Position numbers and translations under genes: made by a program. This document shows, in pieces, positions 23,211 through 33,407 of a stretch of 64,000 bases of DNA. How positions within the stretch are numbered: position 1 is the first letter of the stretch; the number at the start of each line of letters is the position of its first letter. This DNA is from Cryptomeria japonica. Its lineage: Eukaryota > Streptophyta > Pinopsida > Cupressales > Cupressaceae. A model generated the notes under the pieces. It saw only the letters and a list, made by a program, of their open reading frames with translations, was not told the DNA's origin and ran no database searches. The stretch lies in NCBI RefSeq assembly GCF_030272615.1, contig NC_081409.1, forward strand, positions 473,486,573 to 473,550,572, read 5' to 3'.

Positions 23211-24768
23211 CATGAGGCTCTTAAGGGTCTCAGTGACCTCAGCCTCTCATGGGATCATCTTGTCAACAACCATCCTCATCTCTTTGTAATCCACGCTCTG
23301 AGTCATAGTTGTTTTCTTCATGTTGCCTTGGGTCCGCATATAATGGCCTTGATCAGCATGACTCTTTTCATTATCATCACCAATATTGATCAGAACTTTC
23401 TCTTGTTGCACTTTGTCAAAATTATTCATCATGGCTTTCGTAGTCTTTTGACAATCTTATTACTGTTGGCCATAATTTTCATAAGAGTGGCTTGAATTTT
23501 CTTATAGTTTCCTTCCACATGGGTGAGCCTATCCTCAAATATTTTTTGCATCTGATCAATGTCCTCAACAACTCTATTGATGCATTCCACCACTAATTTA
23601 TTTTCCTCTTCTATCCATTGCCCGTTATCTCACTACCCAAATCCCTTTGGTTGAATCAAACCTCTTTAATCTCATGAAAGAGACACTTAAATATGCTAAA
23701 AGTATTAATGGCATGGTCCCTAGCCATTCCCAGAACATTGTCGTAGTCATCTCTATTATCACTCAGCTCCACACTCATTCGCATGAAGGTCCTTAGTGGT
23801 ATTCTATGGAAGCAATGAAGGGGGTGGCGAAGGGGGCTTCTGAAGGTTCTATGTATTAGGCTTCATGCAAGACCTATGATCTCTTGCAAAGCCCTCATAA
23901 TTAGCCTTATTACCACTAGACACAGGGGAATCCTTGCCAACCAAAATGGATGAGAAAGAAACAACCAATTGCTTATGCACATTCTTACCCTTACCCAAAG
24001 AAGATTTAAGCCTTCGGGGAAATCTCAGATTTGGTTTTTTTATGAGGGGGAGGAGAATATGTCTCAAATTCTGAGTTGGACTCCTCACCTCCTGACTCCC
24101 CACCGCTAGTTTCATCCTTAGAAGAAGTAGGGATATAATTAGATGGGACAAGGATGGTACAAAAATGGGAGTCAATAAGAACCAAAATCCCTTCATGGAG
24201 TATAGGGAACTTGATGGGGTTCTTTTTATGGTCCCTAAAATTATCCCTCAAGGAAAAAATTGGATAAAATGGAAGGGAGACCTTGACACCATGATAGAAG
24301 TTATTCAGAAGAATTAAATGATGACCATAAACCCTAGTGAACCGATCATCAAGAGTGAAATATTCCATAATTATCTTGAGGAGTTTCGCCTAGAATCCCT
24401 TGATGATAGAGATGTCATAGTAGCTCATTGTTTTCTTCACCATCTTCACCCTCTCCTCTTCATTTTTTAGGGAATTTTTGCACAACCATCTTTGTATATT
24501 TTCTATCCTTGTAATATTTCATCCCATTAGTGGAGAGGCCAATGACTTGTGCAATCAAACTCTCGTCAATTAGCACCTTAAACCCATGTAGAGTGATAGT
24601 GCCATCTTTCCAATGCTTCTCAAAATAGGCCATCACATCCTTATTTCTCCCCTGTAACCTCTCAATATATGGAATGACACCCCCTTTCTCCAAGAGCCTC
24701 CATATTTTCTTGTCCTTCTTGATCTGCTTACAACTTGGAGGTTCAATTCTCTTCCTAGCCCCTCCCAT
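23211..24768 (-). pseudogene. LINE B ORF3 (unknown protein)
   Basis: The start is set at ATG 24768 because the next residues MGGARKRIEPPS align with MGGNLNRNGPSG of LINE A ORF3, and the bodies then align: IWRLLEKGGVIPYIERLQG; LIDESLIAQVIGL, then KYYKDRKY; and, after a stop near 24390, MEYFTLDDRFTRVY, then HHLILLNNFYHGVKVSLPFY. An acidic stretch (GGESGGEESNSEFE) and a basic patch (PPPHKKTKSE) follow. A charged, probably helical C-terminal part ends at TETLKSLM near 23211. It is broken by at least two stops and frameshifts. No catalytic motif is visible. Function unknown. Confidence 0.7.
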
Positions 24769-25039
24769 TCTTCTCTTCACTCTATGACTAAAGAAACTCA
24801 TGGCTTACAGACTGAGAAAGAAAGCCCAAATGAATCCAATATAGACACATAAAGCATATGAATTAATTCTACAATAATGACACTGACCACTATAAACACA
24901 TACCATATGTGGGACGGGGTCGATCTTTCTAGATACATATCTAGTTATGATGGCAAAATTACTCATAAAATTAGCTGCCTCAACTTCTATCATGAAGAGA
25001 AAGCATATAGAGTTCAGTGTCCAATTTATCCTCATTGGT

Positions 25040-25384
25040 CCAGCTGATTTGGAAAGTACTTGTCACTCCCTTATTAGCTAAGTAGTTAGCCACACAGTTG
25101 AACTCCCTAAAAACATGGGATATGAAGCATCGATCAAAAGAGTTAATAATTGACCTAGCCTTATTAATCTAGACTTCAACATTCCAAGAGGGCTTCAATA
25201 TACCCGTAAGATAGTTAATAATATTTTTGGAACCACCCTCCACCCACACAAACTTGTAGTTATATTTTCTAGCTAAATTGAGTAATTCGTATGCTCCTAT
25301 TGCTTCAAAAACATGGTTAGTCTGAATTCCCAAGGGGAGCGCCACTGCTAAAACAAGATTTTCATTATGATCTCGCAACAATCT
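25040..25384 (-). pseudogene. LINE B ORF2 remnant: RNase H domain
   Basis: Minus-strand frame LRDHNENLVLAVALPLGIQT, NHVFEAIGAYELLNLA, FVWVEGGSKNIIN and, after a TAG, FREFNCVANYLANKG. This is the pattern of the RNase H domain (RVT_3 type) at the end of ORF2 in plant L1 LINEs: the E of the second motif and the ..N..AN.LA end are kept. The usual third motif Asp (EGDS) reads EGGS. The N-terminal strand is cut off by the 5' truncation. LINE A has the same domain at 48940-48540. Confidence 0.75.
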
Positions 25385-25980
25385 TCAACAAGGACCACTC
25401 TAATGTTCTTTTTAACATATATATTTAATTCCAATTGGTGTTTTAATTAATGTAACCTTTCATGTTTCAACTCTAGAATATTTAGAGGGTGTTCAACATG
25501 TTGATCATAAGGCTATAAGACAAAATCAAGAACATGAAGTGGGCCCAACAGGTAAATAGCACCACTCTAACATTCTTTTAAACATATATATTTAATTTCA
25601 ATTGGTGTATTAATTAATGTAACCTTTTGTGTTTCAACTCCAGAGGATTTAGAGGGTGTTTAGCATGTTGAGCATGAGGCTATAAGACAAGATCAAGAAC
25701 ATGATGTTGCCCCATCAAGTATAGAGAACCACTCTAATGTTCTTCTAATTAATGAAATAATTTTAACAATATTATTGAAACATATCAATTTAACATTTAT
25801 TTGTTATTGCAGCAGACCCCCTTGCAGCGGCCTCCATGTCATGAGTACACGACTAGGCATACAGTAAGATCACGAGAAGAGGGCAAAACAACTGAAGGGG
25901 GGGTAGATGATTTAGAAAATGATACTCCACTTCTTCTTTATGTAGTTGCAAAAAAGAAACAAAAAAAAAAGAGATTGTAA

Positions 25981-26319
25981 TCATATTATGACAACCATAT
26001 TTTTGATAATATGTTAATGAGTGCTAAAAACTGATATTTTTGACAACCATGTTTTTGATAATATTTAAAAACTGAAAAAATGAATGTTATATGTTAATGA
26101 ATGTGAATATGTTAATGAATGAATGTTATATATTATTAATGGATGATTGAATGAATTTTTTATGTTATTAATGGATCACTGAATTCTTAATGTTATATGA
26201 TTGGGTGTGGGGATAGCCTATGAAGGTATATTTAACATGGTGTGGAGGTTTGTAAGGAGATTTGATAATGAAAACTAATAAAATTTGTCATTTATCTTCA
26301 TGTTTCAGATCTTTGTGAC
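25981..26319. other. AT-rich, small direct repeats
   Basis: TGACAACCATATTTTTGATA (25988) recurs as TGACAACCATGTTTTTGATA (26040), and TTAATGAATG-like words recur to about 26150. No gene is seen; this may be the 3' flank of the preceding pseudogene. Confidence 0.4.
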
Positions 26320-27383
26320 TGTTGGTATTTTGGTATGGTTTTGTCATTGATGTCAACACCTACTAAAATACTAGCACTTTGGAAATCCAACAGCATTCAC
26401 CGGCAAGCAAGTAACTATTGCACAGTTACTGGTATATGGTTCACCGGCAGGATATAATGATCACCAGCACTTGAAATGATATGGAAGACACTTGGTAATC
26501 TTGAAGACATCATGTGGACATCTTATCTTAATGAATTAATCATTGGTATATTCATATTTCCATATTTGCTTTTACCGGCAAATAGGTCCAGGGTTACCTA
26601 GGGTTACATCGGCAGGTTTATCTTTTCCAGATCAGCATGGCACGCTATGGAAATGATTAATTATTGTTGTAAATGCATTAAGCCAACATGTTCAATTGGT
26701 TATTGCATCGGATATTATATTATTTGTAAAATGTTTTTATTGTAATATCTTGTAGAGCCAACCTACTAAAATTAGTCTTAGGTTATGGTATAAATGTAAG
26801 ATCTTATTTGTAAGATCAAGTGTGGAATGCGAAAAAGAATTGTGTGAAGGTATATGCAAGATTAAGCAGTGCAATACATGCAGACATCATTTGAAGGTGA
26901 AGTTAGGTTTTTGTGAAAGCATATCAACATTACACCGGTACTAAATCTAGCATATGAAGATGTTATTTTGTGCAGTACATTCTTATTGGATTTAACCATC
27001 CAACTGTAGTCAGTGTGACTCCCATTTTGTGATTGAGCAGTGAGCTCTAGGTTGTTGGCCTTTCTCCATTTGCAGACCCCATTTATGTACACTTACTATC
27101 TGCAGTAGTATCATCTGATTGTGGGTAAGGTTTCCCACTGTGGTTTTTCCCCTTACAGGGTTTCCATGTACAAATATTGGTGTCATGTGTTGTAAATGAT
27201 TTTTTGTTTATATTTCATGCATTAATCTTTACTGGTATAGCAATTAACTATTAAAACTATCTACTGGCATACTTAACTGGTTTACCAATATTAAGCATTA
27301 AGTTGGTTAAGTTGTTTTTGGTTTGAATTTATTTGACAACTGATTCACCCCTCCCCCCTCTCAGTTGTCTCTAGGACCTAACA
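26320..27383 (+). mobile_element. copia solo LTR
   Basis: It starts TGTTGGTATT and ends CCTAACA, with a perfect 5-bp target duplication GTGAC at 26315-26319 and 27384-27388. It shows the shared copia LTR traits: ATTGATGTCAACACC near the start, TATAAATG at 26789, a pyrimidine run CCCCTCCCCCCTCTCAGTTG before the end. No internal sequence remains, so it is a product of LTR-LTR recombination. Confidence 0.9.
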
Positions 27384-27581
27384 GTGACAGTAGTATTCCA
27401 CTGATATAATGTTATTTGGTTTCAAATAGTCTTATAGATAACAGGGCATGTTGATAAATGGCTTTCCATTCATTAGAGTTCAATTTCAAAAGGAGGAAGT
27501 ATAAGGAAATGAAGTTTTGGTAACAGGATGACCAACTGTCATACGGTTCTACAAATTTATGTATTAGTGATATCAATGTTC

Positions 27582-28805
27582 TATTGGAAATATGTTGGAT
27601 TTGGTTAAGTGTTGTTATTGATGTCAACACTATATCTCAGTAGGATCTATCCCAGTTGGTCTTGGTGATCATCTTGGTTTTGGTTGTGATTCTGATCCAA
27701 ATGATCAGATCTCTAGAATCTGTTTTGGATGCTTATTTTGATGGTTACATACTTTCTATATTATGGTGGTTTCATGATTTTTTAATCACTTTTGGTATTT
27801 GTCTTTACCATCTTTTTCTTGGCTTTCCCGACTAGCTTGTGCCTTTACTGGCTTCTGGCATTTCCGGATAGCTTTACCAGTATGTTGTTTTGGTGACTTG
27901 GTCAGTGGAATTTGGGTCCATCTTATAGAATTGGTTTCTATCATGTTGTTGGTGCTTCTTGATCATATCCCGAGTGCTTGATGACTTTGCATTGGATGGT
28001 GTGCTATTATGGTGGTCCTATTTGGATCCGGTTAAATTTTCACTGAGGGTTTCTACCAGCAAGTGAAGTATGTTGCATTGTGGTCTTAGCGGATTCCCCG
28101 ATGGATATAATTGTTTGGTTACTTGATTTAGGTCCATACTATGTAATGTAAATCATAATATTGGTCTGTTGGTATCATGTGATGTAGATTTTATAATTAT
28201 GGGTTTATGGGTTTAGGGTTTAGTCGACCTTGTCAATAAGGTTGATGATCTATATTTATATTTGATTTGTTCATGTAATTTGAGGATTGATGGTAATGGG
28301 TGGTTATGTCTACATTATCAAAGAAAGGATTATGTGTGAATAGAGTCTCATTCCAGTGAAGGTTGGAAAGGTTTTGTATTGCAGAGAAGACATCAATGCT
28401 TAACCGGAACTCTATCAAGCATTTGTAGATGCTATTTTCATAGTTAATTTCTTTCTGGATTGCAGTCTGATGTTTATGTAAGTCAGTGAGACTTTCCTTT
28501 GTGATGAGCACTACGCTCTAGGTTGTTGGCCTTTCTACATGTATAGACCCCATTGTAATTATTCACAATACTACTGCAGAGTATTCATCTGATTGTGGGT
28601 AGGGTTTCCCACCATGGTTTTTCCCTTTCTAGGTTTTCCATGTCAAAATATTGGTGTTATGTGTGTTGTGCTTTCATGATATATCTTTCATTGTGTTGTA
28701 CTCTAGTTTAAGGTTTAGAATTTAATTAAATTTTGTTATTGTTAGTAAACTGATTCACCCCCCCCCCCCCTCTCAGTTTAGTCCCGGTATTAGAACATTC
28801 CAACA
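27582..28805 (+). repeat. Copia2 5' LTR
   Basis: 1,224 bases, from TATTGGAAATATGTTGG to CATTCCAACA. It aligns with 46051-46417 plus 54268-55135. A C-run (28758-28770) before CTCTCAGTTTAG matches the same spot in other copia LTRs here. Confidence 0.85.
28209..28260 (+). promoter_or_regulatory. Copia2 LTR promoter: telo-box and TATA box
   Basis: GGGTTTAGGGTTTAG at 28209-28223 is followed 27 bases later by TATATTTATA at 28251-28260. The 3' LTR keeps the telo-box (about 54541-54556) and a TATTTATA site near 54586. Confidence 0.45.
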
Positions 28806-28807
28806 AT

Positions 28808-28819
28808 TGGCATCAGAGA
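28808..28819 (+). promoter_or_regulatory. Copia2 primer-binding site
   Basis: TGGCATCAGAGA follows the LTR after AT. It differs at two positions from the canonical methionine-tRNA site. Confidence 0.8.
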
Positions 28820-28860
28820 AAGGTCCTCTCTACTAAAGCTTAACCACTTCAGGAGATTTG

Positions 28861-30212
28861 ATGGCAACTACATCAAGTTCTACATTCAATCCTTACCGGA
28901 AGGAGAGTCCTAGATTTGATGGTATGAATTACAAAATATGGAAGGAGCAGATGAAGATTCATCTCACATATCTTGGAGCTGAATTTTAGGAGATAGTGGA
29001 GAAAGGGTATATACCTCATGATCCTAATTCTGGAACACTGGCAGTTGTTGATGAATAGAAGAGAGCTGAAAATTATGTGAGAGAAAAAGAAGCATTGTTA
29101 AGCACCCTATCTAATGAAAATCTATTGAATGCCATAGAGTCAGAGAATGCTAAGCTAATCTGGACAAAGCTTGAAACTTTTTATGAAGGTGACCAGGTTG
29201 TGAAGATTACAAAACTTGAAGGATTTCGAGTAAGATATGAAACTTTAAAGATGGAAGAAGATGAGAAGATAAGTTCTTTCATGGATAGAGTCAATTAGAT
29301 TGTCATTGGTATCAAATTTTGTGGTGGATCTATTAGTGAAGATGAGATAGTGTCAAAAGTTCTAAGAGTTATACCTCTAGCTTACAAAATGAAGACTACT
29401 ACTATCAATGAACTCCGGACAATGTCAAGTACCCCTATGACCAAAGATACGCTACTTGGGAAATTGATTGCTTTTGAACCTGAAGAACTTGGAGATCAGA
29501 GTGCTACTAAAAATGAGATTGCATTTAAAGCATTTGCCTCTAGTAAATAGAAGATAGAATGGACAGAGATGTATGCTAAGGATATGGAGGAAATTGAGAA
29601 AGAAGAAGGAACTTGAAGAGATAGAAGCCTTGATTGCTATAAGAATTCCTAAAGGACCAGCTGGAAGTAAGTATGAAGGAAAAGTCCCTTTTAAATATTT
29701 TTCATGCAATAAGATTGGTCAGTTTGCATCTAGATGTCTAGAAAGGCCTGCTAGGAATCATGAAAGATTTGCGAGGAATTATAAGCCTAATCTTGAATAT
29801 CACAGCAGACCTAGATTCATAAGAAATAAGGATAAATTATGTTAGTATGCTGGTGATGATGATTTTGGTATTTTTGATGATGATGATGAACCTTTGACTG
29901 GATCCAGTAATGGTGCCTCATCTAACAAATATTGGGTCTTTATTGCTATCAAGGATGATTCTCTGGAATCTGTCATTGAAAAAACACATATTGAAGAAAA
30001 GGCTTTAGCTGCAAAAATTGAAGAGAAGGATGAATGGGTTATAGACAATGGATGTTCACATCACATGACGGGTGACAAAAGAAATTTCTTATCAATGCAA
30101 GAATTTGATGGTGGATTGGTCAGATTTGGAGACAATAAGGCATGTAGGATCAAAGGAAAAGGAATAATATCATTGGATGGTAAGACTAATATTGATAATG
30201 TTTATTATGTTG
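28861..30212 (+). pseudogene. Copia2 gag and protease (5' part of gag-pol)
   Basis: ATG at 28861 opens MATTSSSTFNPYRKESPRFD, a copia Gag start. TAG codons interrupt it at 28987 (same codon column as in Copia1), near 29056, 29296 and 29548, and there is a frameshift near 29600. The zinc knuckle reads YFSCNKIGQFASRC, with one Cys replaced by Tyr and the His by Gln. The protease motif near 30045 is VIDNGCSHHMTG (D-N-G for D-S/T-G). The frame runs into VYYV at 30212, where the gypsy element interrupts it. It resumes with GL.HN..S after 42812, exactly as the matching stretch in Copia1 predicts. Confidence 0.88.
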
Positions 30213-33200
30213 TGTTACCAAATTTTGCACATGCCAAATTTAATACCCTAATGAAGCCTTTCATTCATTCATTTTGAAAAGGTCAAATCATGAACAAGAA
30301 ATCATAAATGCACTATTTTTGTATAACTTGTTTGCTTCATGTGCAGATACAGGAAAAGTAAGACAGCATGTGGGTTAAAATGTGGCTCCCACGAGGGTTG
30401 AGCTCAACATGTTGTAGGTCACAAAGATATTTATGCTCCATCATAGAGATATTTATGCTCCATTGCAGATGAAATAGCATGGCCTATTAAAAACTTTAAG
30501 TAAATTCATGTTGGCAAGTGTATCGCCAAATCCCCTGCGTAGCTGATGAAAGGCCAAAAGGAACTCAGAGCAAATGAAATCGGCCTATGTAAAGTTTTTA
30601 CTTGGACGCCAAAGAGGGTTTTAAAAGGCCAGAGAACTTCCAAGCATTTTCAGTTGCCAGGCATGAAGAAAATTTATCCCACATTGGTCGTGGGGAGGAG
30701 CATTTTTGTATTTAAACCTAAAGTCACATATAACTATAATGTCAAAGCTTACGAGCTTTTGACAAGAAGTGGCTCATGGCCCAGTGGACCCTACATGCAC
30801 GTGCATCTCAATGCATCCTAATTTTGTGACTAGCTAGCGAGAAGAGGTTAAAGGTCGAGCAAGTAAGGAAAATCAGATATAGATTGCGGTGATCCAACAG
30901 TTGTCACTATGTCGTGATGGTTAGATGCTTGCCAGATATCATCCGTGACTTGGCGACTGATGATGTGGTGGAGCAGAGGGTATAAGTCCAAGGATAGGTG
31001 GCAAAAAGGTGGCAGTCCAGTGGCTAGTGATATGGCATGGATGGGTGACTTATCAAGTAGACCTTGGTCATGATGAATCTCTAAAATGTTTCACCGAAGG
31101 CTTAGTTTCCATTGACATAGGGTATATCAAAGAAATCAGAAGTAGTCTCGCTAATAGAATAATATCGATGAAACTACAGGCTCGATGAGACTTGTAAATG
31201 GCTCACCAAGGGAGTAGTTTGGCTAAAAGAATGATATCTGATAGAACAAGACGCATGGCAGGCTCGACAGATAGGTGGTGCCCAGGCGGATCTCCGGAGC
31301 CAATCAGGGGGTGACACATGTTGACACACGGCACAAGAGAGAAAATCACCTGAGGTTAAAGGTCAAGCAAGTTGAGGGCAGATAAATGGTTATGCAAGAG
31401 ATCTAATGGTTGTCGCTATGTCATGATGGTTAGAAGCTTGCCAGTTATCCTTGCAACTTGGTGACAAAGCACGTGCAGAAAAGGTGAGCGGCTAAGGTGT
31501 TAAAGATCGAGCAGTTTGAGGGCAGATCAATAGTCGTCGCTATACCACATGATGAAGATGCTCATTGGTTATATCATGCAACATGGTGACTGATGACATG
31601 GTAGTTAAGGTGGTGCCCAGTTGGATCCAAAGGCGAACAGGAAGTGACATGTGACGGGCCTGCCAATAGGATGAGTGCCCAAGTGAGATAAGAATTGTGC
31701 AAGTCTAAAAGATCCGACGGCTATCGCTAAGGCACAAGGAAAAATTGCATGCTTAGTTATCGTTACGAGTTAGGGAAAAGGTGGGTCTAGGTCTAGTGAT
31801 GGTTAAGATGGAAGTCTAGATGGAAGACAAGGTGAACCCATGAGTGAACCAGAGGTTGACACATGGCACAGACAAAGAGAGAAACTCAAAAGAAATAAAT
31901 ACCGAACAGGTTCCTGAAGATCTACCGGTGGTCGCTATATAGCAATTGGAAGATGTATGGTGTTTATTCATCATGACTTGGAGACCAAGTGGTGGGGCTC
32001 GTCAAAGAAATTTGTGGAGTGCTACCATCGGCTATCAGAACAACCAATTTTCCACCTACCCTGATATCCCGATGAGGTCGCCAATGGATTGGAGCGAGTC
32101 GGAGTGGAGCTATCAGGTATCAGAATAACATATTTAAGGCCATGCTGAGAACCTGATAAGAACAACATTCAATTGGGAGTGTATCATCGGCCATCAGAAT
32201 AAGTGTTTCAATGCTAACCCGATGACCCGATGAAGAAAGCAATGCTAGTTATAGTCAGAAGCCAAAAGTGGTGGCAGGCAAGGTAGCATCCAGGGATCCA
32301 TGCGAAATAAGAAGAAGTCATCAAGTAGTTTGAGGTCCAATTTGAGCTTGAGAGAAAGTCTACATGAGTCTTTCTCATGATCTTGAGGTAATAAGGTTTG
32401 ATTTTGAGCACCATATGTGTCAACCTTTAGTTGACTAAGAGTTTGAACTGAATTGCATGAGTTTTTTCTCATGATTTTGAGCCTATTTTGGTGGTTTTTA
32501 ATTCTATGAGAGGATCAATCTTCAAAAGAGATATTTTTCAGTGGGAGTTCATCTTCAATTTTCTAGAGTTATCTTTCCTCTACCTTTTGGAAGGTTTTTG
32601 TATAAAGTGAAAAAAATTTATCTTTCTTCACTAGTTCTTGATGATTCTCTTGCTGGTTTTAATAGAGAATACATTCTTGTAGCTCATATGCAGTTTTACA
32701 ACAGAATTCTAAATAAAAATTAACCGCTTATGCCTTATGTCTTTACAATTCATTTTCTTATGCATGATTGAGAGTTAGTTTATTATGTTATTGTCTAGAT
32801 AATATTTAAATTTTTATGTCTCACTTGTAAGTCATGGGTTGTGCATTGTGATAAATTGGCTCATTTGGTTGATTGTGAAAGTTCTCTTTCCTTTCAATTT
32901 CTTGAAGTTTAAATCCTTTGCATAAAATATTTATGTGTTATGAACCAGAAGTCTATTTGTGCAGATTGGTGTTTTTTAGGAATGTATTTATGTCATTTTG
33001 AAATATTTTATTGATGCTTCACCTTGTTTTAGCATTTGCAAGTCTTTCTAGTTTCATTTTTAGTTTTCCAATCCCTTTTCTCGGTAAAGATTTAGAGTTA
33101 TTCATAGGGAACCAACCCTTCATCTGGAGGTTAATTCTCACTATAGGCAACCCATGGGCCTGATAATTATCCCATGTGTCACCAACTTGCTTGAGCTTTC

Positions 33201-33236
33201 AGCTTGTGCATTACAGATACAATTTGAGTGACAATA
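30213..33236 (+). repeat. gypsy 5' LTR
   Basis: 3,024 bases, TGTTACCAAA to GTGACAATA (the partner ends GTGACAACA). Contains a TATTTAAA site near 30709 and many degenerate internal repeats around GTCGCTATGTCGTGATGG. AGATATTTATGCTCCAT is duplicated at about 30427-30465 but single in the 3' LTR. A 91-codon frame (30546-30821) is matched by one in the other LTR, which simply follows from LTR identity. Confidence 0.9.
30903..31960 (+). repeat. degenerate repeats inside gypsy LTR
   Basis: A motif like GGTNGTCGCTATNNC.TGATGG, followed by ...CTTGGCGAC, starts near 30903, 31411, 31536, 31720 and 31931. The spacing is irregular (125 to 510 bases) and GAGCAAGT..GGGCAGAT-type words lie between. The 3' LTR has the same set near 40495-41550. 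Confidence 0.55.
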
Positions 33237-33241
33237 GTTTT

Positions 33242-33259
33242 TGGCACGCCTGGTGGGAC
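33242..33259 (+). promoter_or_regulatory. gypsy primer-binding site candidate
   Basis: TGGCACGCCTGGTGGGAC starts five bases after the 5' LTR end. A TGG start just inside the LTR is what a tRNA primer site needs (CCA complement). I cannot assign the tRNA. Confidence 0.6.
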
Positions 33260-33407
33260 ACGTTTGATCTATCTCAGTTCAACAAATATTCACTCTTGCT
33301 ACTTTTGGTGTGAGGAGCAACAATTACAGCCTTCAGAGGCAACAATTTTCATACCTAGCGAGTCATTTTCTTGGTTTCTATGCAGATCCAGTGATATTTT
33401 GTAGCGT

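Larger units (their letters stand above)
22974..25390 (-). mobile_element. LINE B: 5'-truncated L1-type LINE
   Basis: An insertion of 2,417 bases flanked by a 17-bp target duplication AGGACCACTCTAATGTT (22957-22973 and 25391-25407). Minus-strand content: the tail of an RNase H domain, then ORF3, then a 3' end ending CCTATTTTTTGCCTTAATCC. That end resembles LINE A (CCTATTTTTACTTAATAAAA). No long poly-A is left. The 5' truncation inside ORF2 and the long duplication are typical of target-primed reverse transcription. It sits in an intron of the tandem-exon gene. Confidence 0.85.
22894..25718 (+). repeat. exon-intron unit repeated three times, period 167
   Basis: Exons 22894-22950 (57 bases), 25477-25551 (75) and 25644-25718 (75) are similar and each is followed by GTA(A/T)A..GA or AG and CCACTCTAATGTTCTT-like intron sequence. 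The last two encode LEGV..HV(D/E)H(K/E)AIRQ(N/D)QEH. After removing LINE B with one target duplication (2,434 bases), copy 1 to copy 2 is 149 bases. Adding the 18 bases missing from exon copy 1 gives 167, the same as copy 2 to copy 3. The two full introns are then both 92 bases. Confidence 0.8.
19989..25980 (+). pseudogene. decayed multi-exon gene with SET-like segment and tandem exons
   Basis: Plus-strand coding pieces are separated by good splice motifs. 20487-20740 encodes NIVGFINSKRPRST..NCIFEAREGNRVFICAIKSI, then GEELLIDYNLNRID, which matches the C-terminal half of a SET (histone lysine methyltransferase) domain. Upstream frames (19989-20480) are broken by stops. Later exons by splice signals: 21034-21259; part of 21362-21696; about 21880-22171; 22255-22351; 22457 to about 22590; 22894-22950; 25477-25551; 25644-25718; 25813-25980. 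Peptides in 21890-22560 (TIHTRWNAQNQDLKDELINR; KARLEKHGQHKLGSDGYMKF) loosely resemble plant Ptta/En/Spm transposase-associated proteins, but I am unsure. The last exon reads to a basic tail KKKQKKKRL and a stop at 25978. Stops and frame changes make it dead. Whether SET and later parts were one gene is inference. Confidence 0.5.

Noticed and set aside
27593-27593. Copia2 LTR start at TGTTGGATTT (27593)
   Set aside because: Similarity with the 3' LTR extends 11 bases further left to TATTGG, which also abuts the polypurine tract at 46050 and gives the better target duplication (TGTTC/CGTTC).
28758-28772. Poly-C run as a polypurine tract of a minus-strand element
   Set aside because: It lies inside the Copia2 5' LTR and recurs at the same spot in other copia LTRs in the same orientation.
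30546-30821. 91-codon frame in the gypsy LTR, with a similar one at 40135-40443
   Set aside because: Similarity follows from the two LTRs being copies of one another; no family motif, and no sign of constraint beyond the surrounding LTR.
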